A stretch of 64,000 nucleotides of DNA from Manis javanica (Eukaryota; Chordata; Mammalia; Pholidota; Manidae): positions 114,222,302 through 114,286,301 of the forward strand of contig NC_133164.1 of NCBI RefSeq assembly GCF_040802235.1. The letters are read 5' to 3'. Each line of letters opens with the position of its first letter. The stretch's first letter is position 1. The translations under genes and the position numbers were made by a program. The notes under the pieces were generated by a model that saw only the letters and a list, made by a program, of their open reading frames with translations, was not told where the DNA came from and made no database searches. Shown one piece after another: positions 50,581 to 59,700 of the stretch.

Positions 50581-50768
50581 AAGGCAGTGCTAGGTGTAAA
50601 ATGGATTCCCTCAGCACAGCAAACGTTGAATTTTGCCTTGATATGTTTAAAGAGCTGACCAGTAACCACGTAGGAGATAACATCTTCTTCTCACCGCTGA
50701 GTCTGCTGTATGCTCTAAGTATGCTCCTCCTTGGTGCCAGGGGAAACAGTGCAAAGCAGATGGAAAAG
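50581..50768 (+). CDS. SERPINB11: SERPINB11 exon 2 (start codon at 50601)
   Basis: Acceptor cttctcttctcag|aag, 20 nt of 5' UTR, then ATG at 50601 and 56 codons (MDSLSTANVEFCLDMFKEL through AKQMEK). The start context aaaATGG is strong. Donor gtatgg at 50769, phase 0. The coding part is 50601-50768. Confidence 0.95.
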
Positions 50769-53700
50769 GTATGGAATGCAGCAACGATTTCCCCACAGCC
50801 GTAGAGTCTTATATGCGCCCATCTGGGTCACATCTGTATACCAAGAAAACTGCCATCTAGTAAAAGAAGAAACACATGTGGGCAAATCATATTTCTTAAG
50901 AGTAAATAATGGCTTAAATAATGAGATACATTATAATGCAAATCACACAATACATGTGATCCATCGTCCCTTCCTTACCATAGGTGGCTTCACATGTCCA
51001 TTTCTGAAGTTTGCTTTTAGAGTTCATCCTTGCAGTGATTTAAACATGACAGAGAACACATATGTGTGGTACTATCCTTGCCCTTTAGAACTTTCACTTA
51101 AAATGAAATTGAGCAACACTTTAAAAGTTGTCAAGTTTTTAAAAATATTCTTAAGTACCTTTGAAGTTTCTAACAGCACTGTTTGGCAGGCAGGATTCTT
51201 ATTCCTATTTTACAGATGGAGAAATTTAAAGAGAAAGGGTGGCTTCAGTTTACAGAGTCTGGCATGCAGTGATTTTTACATTACATATTTTTTTAATTGC
51301 TCTGGGAAGTCTAGAAGAATGTCATCTTAACAACTCATAGGATACTCATATATCTTATTATTGTTTGTTTTTATTTCTTTATTCCATATTTTGAGGCACT
51401 TTAATGATTGCCTTACACTTAAAGTAGGTATTGTAATGAAGCATGACCCTGATGGGCACCGTTGTAGTGCATGGCCTGAGAATAGTCCGAGAGTGGCAGA
51501 GGGCATAGCAGACCCGGGCTTGAACCCTGGAGCTGACAGGCTGTGGTCTGGGACACACTGATGAATCTCTCTTGGGCCCAATTTCCCTAACATAACATGG
51601 GGATAACAGCATCTACTTATGAAGTTGTTGGGGAGGGTGAGTGAGTTGTGGAAAGGCTTAGCTCAGGACTTGGGATAGCATTGAATGTTAGCTCTCACTA
51701 TTGGTCTTTATCTAAAATGGAAAGACAGATACATGTAACTGCTTGCTCTCTAGACTGTATGTTGCTTTTGATGCCAGTCAATCCCTTTTTCTTTTTCTAG
51801 GTGCTTCACTTTAATCATATTGCAGGATCATTAAAACCAGACTTCGTGGACTCAGCTAAGGTATGATGATACCTCTGCTGAACAGTCAAATGCTCCTTGA
51901 CATGGGAGCACCAAGAAAATAGTCCAGGGGTCGAGTAGCAGAGCCCCCACTTTGGCCCCTAGGGAGCTAGCGATGCCTCCCTTGGCCTACTCCTAAGATC
52001 TTCCTGGTCATTGCTATGGCCTGTAGAGTTTAGCATAATGATGATAATGATAATAACAACAATAATAAAGTCCCCCAGATTTTATCATATGACTAATTGT
52101 CATCATCAAACATTTCTGGTCTTTTATGGGCTAGGCACCCTGTTGAGTCTTCCTTGTCTATGCAGTGTTAGATGTTTTTCAGTCCAGTTAGGGGACCAAT
52201 AAGCCCCTGGGGCCTAACATTGCCTAAACCACACGCTTGGAGACTGTGGTCCCTGGTTCTTTCTAGCAGAAAGATTCCTTTTGACATCAAAATTATGTAG
52301 AACTCCCACATGAAAGTAGTTATGTGTTTGAGTATGATGAATTTTGAAAATACATAAATGCATGTAGAGTCAGAGAATACCTGCTTTGCAGAACAGAACT
52401 TACTGTTGGGAGATTAAAACTCATAGTTTGGGAAATGTTGCTTTGGGGAATATAGGCATAAGCCCTGTGATGGCCGAGAATGTGGATGCATCGAAGCCGC
52501 CTAACAAAACTGCTCCTGTGAGGGACAGACGGGTGTGTAAGGTCACTCAGGGCAAGGCTGACGCGACTGACTAAGTGGTCACCCAGAAAATGGAGACACT
52601 GAGAGCAGTGTGATAAGGAAATGATTCTATAGGTTCAAAGACAGCAACAAAACTCAGATGGTTGCCCTGAAGAGCCCGCCAGGATCTCTTCATGTAGGAA
52701 CCCAAATGCTTTTGGAGTGAACTGTCAGGCCGGTGAGTGCACGTGTGCTTTGTAATGGCTTATGGTTCTGTGTGCGGCCGGTGGCCAAGGCTGTGGAGTG
52801 CTGAGAGTACTGCGCTAGAGGAAAGGCAGAGAAGGAAATGCTTCAACTGCTGATTCCTTGTTTACAGTTCTCATTGCCCTTTTATTCAGAGGCGAACACC
52901 TTATTCTCTACTCACTGTTTTCACATAATTTATAACTTTCCAGTGGCGAGAAATCAAGCAACTAAATACTCCATTCTGTTTCCTGGTGTTCCAGTGCAGC
53001 CAAGCTGGAAGGATTCATTCAGAGCTTGGAGTCTTATTCTCTCTAATCAACCAGCCAGACTCTAACCATAGCCTCAGCATCGCCAGCAGACTCTATGCAA
53101 CCAAGGCGATGGCTGTCCGTCAGGTAAGCTCCCCTGGGACGGTGGTCGGCAGCTTTCTTGGCATCCTCTGGCTTTCACACCATAAAATAAATAAAGAGCA
53201 AGAGTCACATGGCATTCATCTTTGACAGATTAAGTCGGAGCTGATTTAGAGTGAAATGGTTTTACCAAACTCTTATTCAGAGCTGTAAAATGTTACATAA
53301 AAGCTTTGCTTCCCCAAAAATCACCCAAGTTGTCTGAGAACCTAGGTCAGGGATGAAGCACCAAACAAAGCAGGTACGAGTTACCCCTTAAGGATCAGGA
53401 GATGAACAAGGCGCACTTCTCATCTCTTCCTGAAAGGCCCTTGATGGGAGAGTATCAGGAGCTACTGGAAAGTACTGGGCTGGGAGCCAAGAGACCCAAG
53501 TCCTGACCCACTTAGACAGGTGACTTTGAGCAAGTCACTTCTGTCTTTAAGACGAGAGGATTGAACTACGTTCTTTCTAGCTCCAGAAAGTTCTTCCAAC
53601 CCTACGTATGCCATTTCCCAAGGGCATTGTAATTTATAGTTTTACTGAGTGTTTGCTATGTGCAACTCACTCCACTCAATACATTAAAGGCATTATCACA

Positions 53701-56700
53701 AACTGTCCTTACATAGTCCTAAGATGTAAGCACGTTGCTGTCTTGAATTCTACACTGTGAGGCAGATTCTGACAGCTGGCAAAGGTCGTAGAGATAATTA
53801 AGGGGCAAACCTGAATTTGACCCCTATCTAAATCCATCTTCCCGTTTTTATTTGCTGCATCATGTGGCTACACCGAGGTGAAATGCTAGCTTCATGATGG
53901 AGCTTCTGTTTGTCCAGTGTTATTTAAATGCCAGCCGGGTGAAGCAGGATGAAGCTCTGAATTTCTAATGTTCTTCCCTAGCTGGTCACACAGGCTGTGT
54001 CTTAAACGTGGCAAGCTTTTGATTGTCAGAATTTTTGCAACTTGGGGTAACCCTCTGCTACTTTAGGTATTTCCTCTCCTGCCCTAGAAGCATATAAGGT
54101 ATGGTTTATGGAGAGTGTCTGCAGAAGTGGTGGGGGTTATCAGTTATCGGAGGGGGTCGTTGGAGTTGCCTCGTCTCCCCAAAACAGTGACTGGATATAA
54201 GAGTAGATAAATGTTGATTTGGAGTAATGACGAGGGAGGAGCTCCTCATCAGTATCATGAAGACTGTCATGATCTGCAGCATGAAATATTATTACCCCAG
54301 GATTCTGTTGGAAAAATTCCCATCTTATGGGCACTGGGCAGTCCCTTAAGCTGGACTGCCAGCCACAGTTGGACCAGCTCAGGACAAGAATCATCCCAAG
54401 GCCCAGATTTTGCTGTTAGTTATTATTTCCTTTTGCTCTATGATGGATTTGGGCACAAAAGAATCCAGTTAAGCAAATGGCAAGCCAGACCCCAGCCAGC
54501 CACTTAGCACCTGCCATATTTCTAAGTCTTACGTCCTCCTTCCCAGTTCATGGTGGGGAACTGGACTCTGCTGGACCATAGAGATATGTCCCCACTACCT
54601 CAAGAATGGAATTGCAGGCAGTGTCATCTGGGCCCATGTAGACTTGGCTGCTTGCTGCCTTAACAGCGAGGCAGTGGAAAGTTCCCGGTTCTAGGAATCA
54701 AAGGCCATGGGGGTGGTAACCAGTGGGAGCTCCAGAATGCTGTATTGGGGCTAATTTGGGGGTGAGAATTTGGTTTAAAGAGAGAGCTGGGTTCTTTAGA
54801 CTGAATTTGCAACACTGTTTTTACTTGGATGGAATAGGTTAATAAAACAGTAAATCCCTTAGGATATTCTTGTTCACTTTTTACATCAAAATGTAGAAAT
54901 GTCAATTGTCTACATCAGAGAATATTATCCTCATTAATTTTATATATAGTGGCTTGTGGAGAGGTTAATATATACCATGGGGAGACCTATCTTCAGGGTA
55001 CCAAATCAAACCAGCGGATCCCTGGTTCTCTGTCCGAGGTTTCCTGTCCAGCACAGCACAGCAGGAGGTCCCTGCATGGAGGAGGGCAGCGAGAGCGCCA
55101 GGAGGCGTGCCCTGTGTTGCTGTTCACTGTTTTGCTTTGTACATTTTAGAACTAGGGGTGCCAATGATATGATGGAGGGAACAACCACCCATTTCTGAAC
55201 ATTCCTTTTGGAAAGCTTTTTTGTTTTGGTTGAATTGATTTGTTTTATTAGGAACACGTGTATATGGATTCTGTTTCCTTTCAGACATATATTCATGAGC
55301 GCCTTTTGCCTGTGTGTTATGATTTGAGAATACATCGAGCTGCAGGCTTTTGTTCCCCTTATGCTATTTTTGTGCTGCTGTGCCACGCTTCTCTCTTTTA
55401 CAGCAATATTTAAGCTGTTCTGAGAAACTGTATGAAGCCAGGCTGCAAACTGTCGATTTTGAACAGTCTACAGAAGAAACAAGGAAAGCAATTAATGCTT
55501 GGGTTGAAAGTAAAACTAATGGTAAGAATAAGTCATGCTTGCGTCTCCAAACTTTATCACGCCGTGTTTTTTAGCGCTCAGAGTCATTGCTAGCAGGGGA
55601 GGTGGGTGAAGCCCAGAGCCCGACACAGACAGGTCCACAGTGGAGGAAGTGGGGGTACATTTTGGAATATCCCTTCTAAATGATCCAAGCCATTCCTGAG
55701 AATGAAAACATCTACTTCATACAAGTGGTGTTGCACATACTGCAATGAAATGTAATTAAGTTTAAATCTACTTTTCACAATTTAAAAATAAACCCCACAC
55801 ATGGTTAAGTATTTCTTTTAAAAACATGGCAGATTAAATCTCTATCAAAGACCTGTTCATTTTGTTAGTTAAAAACATTGAATTAGTAAAGATTGTAAGA
55901 AAAAAGGTAAGGAGAGTAAGATAGTGAATCTTTATTTACCCATCTCTTAGCTGCACCAATTATTTCTCAGAGCTTATCTGTGTCTGTACCTTTCTCTACT
56001 TTCTACTACGTCTTCCATATTATTTTGGAGCAAATCTCAGATATCATATCTTTATTTCTATATTTTCAGTCATTTCTAAAAAAATGTAGGCTATTTAAAA
56101 AATATATACCACTACACCATCATTACATCTAGAAAATCGGTTGTCTCTTTTTTTGTTTGAATCAGGACCCAAATAACGTTTATGCATTGCAGTTGGTCAG
56201 TATGTTCTTACACATTGACCAAAAAGCAAGCTTTTTTTGATTGAAATATACGTAACCTTAGAAAAATTCCTACATTATATGGTTGCTTTTTCATGAATTA
56301 TCACAAAGCAGAAATTATTACAAAAGTGAATATCCTTCTGTACCGCTACCCAGGGCAGGAAAACAAAACATTAGTTACTGGGAAGGGTGCACCCCAGAGC
56401 CACTCTGGCTTCCTCCCAGAAACTAACCAGTCCCACTCCCAAACATTAAGGTTTCTCTTATTATATATTAGTTCTGCCTATTTTTAAATTTAATGTAATT
56501 GGAATCATAAATCATGTGTTTAGTTTTTTTTTTTAGCTCAACATTTTGTTTGTGAGATTCATCCATGTGGTTTCATTTTGCATGGCATAGTCCTTTTCAT
56601 TGACGTCTATTTTGTTCTCTGAATGTACCTAAATATATTTATCCATTCTCCTGTGTTTTGATGAACATTAGGACAATCTTATTTTGTGTCTATTATGAAT

Positions 56701-59700
56701 AGTGCTGCTATGAGCATTTTGATGCATATCTTTTGGTTAACATATTTTATGCAATTTTGTTGGATATATACCTTGGAATGGAATTGCTGATCGTAAAGCA
56801 TGAATATATTCAATCTGAGTAGATGCCAAATAGTTTTCTAAAGTGGTTTTACACAGTTTCCTCACCCAAGCAATAAATGAGAATTTCATTTGTTTCTCGT
56901 CTTTGTGAATACTTGGTATTGTCAGTCTTTAATTTGTATTTCCCTTATGAATTATATAGCTGAATGTTTCTTTATATGCTTCATGTGCTCCTTTGTGAGG
57001 TGCCTGTTTAAATCTTTTGCCCATATGTAAGGCTGGTTTGCTTTTTTCTTACAAATTTTTAATTCTTTGCATATACTGAATACATATGTTGCAAGTAACT
57101 TCCACCATTTTGCATCTTGTCTTTTCCCTGACTTAGTGGTGCCTTTGATGAATGGAAGTGCTCATTTCAAAGGAGTAAAATTCACCATGAAATATGCTTA
57201 CTTCATGAAATTAGTTAGCAAATGTTCCTCCTCTTTTTCCAATTTTCAAAAGAGTTTATCTAAGATTGGTGTTAATTTTTCCCTTTAAATGGTTGAAAGA
57301 ATTCAGAATGAGTCCCCTGGTTTTGTGTTTTCTGTGTGCGAAGATTTTAGTTAGAGATTTCATTTCTCTAATAAATATAGCTCTACTTCTATTTTTTTGT
57401 TTCTTTTAGTGTAAATTTTTGAATTGTTTTTCAAGGAATCTTTCTGCTTTATCTGTATTTTCAAATGTATTAGCATAAAATTGCTCATAGTAGTCTTGTA
57501 TTATCTTAATGTCTTTTGGATATATAGTGTTGTCTCCTTTTTCATTTCTGCCAATCAGAATTATGCATTTTTTCTCTTATTCTTAATTAGACTTGTTATG
57601 GATTTATTATTTTTTAGTCTTTTCAAAGAATCAACTTCTGGGCCTATTCTATTATAAATGTTTCTAGCACATCAATATTTATGATTATCTTTTTAATTTT
57701 CTTTTTTCTACTCTCTCTGATATTAAATTGCTGCTCTTTTTCTAATTTCTTGAGATGAACAATTGATGCTCAGCCCTTCTTTTTTCTCATGTATACATTT
57801 AAGACAATGAATTTCCTTCCAGGTATAGCTTTAACTCCATCTCACATTTTTTCATTAGTTGTATTTCCACTGTCATTCAGTTCAAAATATTTTCTAGTTT
57901 CCACTGAGATTTCTCCCCTGACTCATGGGATATTTAAAAGTGTTGTTTGTATTTCCTTTGCAAGCATCTGGGAATTTTACAGTTGTTTGATTAGTTACTG
58001 ATTCCTAGCTCAATTCTATTGTAATTAGAGAACATAAGAATTCAATTATTTGAAATTTATGAAGACTTTTTTAATAGTACAACATGTTTTGATTTTGGAA
58101 AAAGTTCTCTGCTCACTTGAAATAATGTATTCTTTAGTTGTTGGGTGAGATGTTTGAATTTTATCAGTTACTGTGATGTCTTCATTTGCATATCCATGCT
58201 TATTTTTTGTCTGCTTATTTATCATTTACTGAGAAAGTTGTATTAAAACCTTTCACTATGATTGTGGATTTTCTATTTCTCCTTTTAGTTATGCCCTATT
58301 GTGCTGTACATATTTGGAGGTATGTTATTAGGTCCATTGATATTTAGAACTGCCATTTTGTATCTTGTCTTTTCCCTGTCTTGGTGGTGCTTTTGATGAA
58401 TGGAAGTGCTAATTTCAAAGGAGTAAAATTTACCATGAAATAACGCTTACTTCATGAAATTAGTTAGCAAATGTTCCTCCTCTTTTTCTAATTTTCAAAA
58501 GAGTTTATCTAAGATTGGTGTTATTTTTTCCCTTTAAATGGTTGAAAGAATTTAACCATTGGTGCTTTTGTCATGAAATATCCCTTCCACTTTGCCAGAC
58601 CCTGAACTCCAATTACCGTTGGTGCTTGAACAACACAGGTTTGAACTGTGAGGTCCACTTATATGTGGATTTTAAAAATAAGTATATTAGAAGGTTTTTT
58701 TTGAGATTTGTGACAATTTGAAACAACATGTTCTTTTGTCTAGCTTATTTTATTGTAAGATTACAGTATATTTCTGCTTCCTCTTTTTTTCTCTGTAGAC
58801 AGTTTGTTGAAGAAAACAGACATTTATCCTGCAGTTTTCCATAATCTAGATATTGATGACTTCACCTTGAAATGTCATTTAAAAATTCCCTCCATTTTTA
58901 TATTTCCTTTACATTGGTAATGAGAGTTAGAAACTTGGTACGTTTCAGATTAGGCTCCAGATTTCTTGTTACTATTCAATTCTGTTATCAATAAATTCAA
59001 GTTCAAATCTGAATATGTTATCTATTTTTTTCTTTTTCTATTATAAGGAAAAGTCACAAACCTCTTTGGAAAGGGCACACTTGACCCGTCTTGTGTAATG
59101 GTCCTGGTGAATGCTGTATATTTCAAAGGACAATGGCAAAATAAATTTCAGCAAAGAGAGACACTTAAAAGCCCTTTTCAGCTATGTGAGGTAAGTATTT
59201 CATTTTCAGATTAATGATAAATTTTGGAGAACTGAAAAAAAGTTGAAGAATGCATTTAATGGCAATTTAGAAACTTTTAGTGAAAATACTGACCCCTTGG
59301 TTTCTATAGCTTCCTTTAATTATGTTTTCTCTGAATTTTATTTTTTACTTTTCCTTGAAGAGGGATAGCAACCTTTCTCACAGGACACCTACCTAGAGCC
59401 TTTGAACCTGAGACGCCCTGGCAGAGGAGAAAACCTGTTCTTTTTCCATTGCTCCCCTGTCTATGCATTCTTTCCTGTGGTTATTTTCTATGTCATTTTT
59501 CCGTATAAATCATTTTAGGTGGAAGCTCAGGCTTTGTTTTTGGGAAACATTATTGTTATTATGTATGACTAAATATCATACATTTGATATACATATTGCT
59601 ATATATATTATTCAGACTAGTCAGGCTCTAACATTAACTTAATAAAATGAAAAAATCTGTAACCTTTGAAAAGCAAAGTAATAAGGGGTGTGCTTTGTAG

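Larger units (their letters stand above)
56180..58560 (-). repeat. L1M-derived block in SERPINB11 intron 5, antisense, with internal duplication
   Basis: An antisense L1M 3' region (ttgattgaaatatacgtaac; ggaatcataaatcatgtgtt; tagtgctgctatgagcattt; tatataccttggaatggaat) is followed by antisense LINE coding words (gggcctattctattataaat; aatttcttgagatgaacaat). A 199-bp segment, 57105-57303, recurs at 58353-58552. Confidence 0.75.

Noticed and set aside
50731-51330. 199-residue open frame on the + strand
   Set aside because: It overlaps SERPINB11 exon 2 in another frame and runs into the intron past the clear donor at 50769. No homology recognised; a chance frame.
57160-57180. Phrase resembling the conserved serpin 'VYFKG' coding block (atttcaaaggag) at 57.16 and 58.41 kb, considered as a decayed serpin exon 6
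   Set aside because: The similarity covers only about 12 bp. Flanks do not translate to serpin sequence and belong to the L1M-like duplicated block, so a broken exon copy is possible but unsupported.
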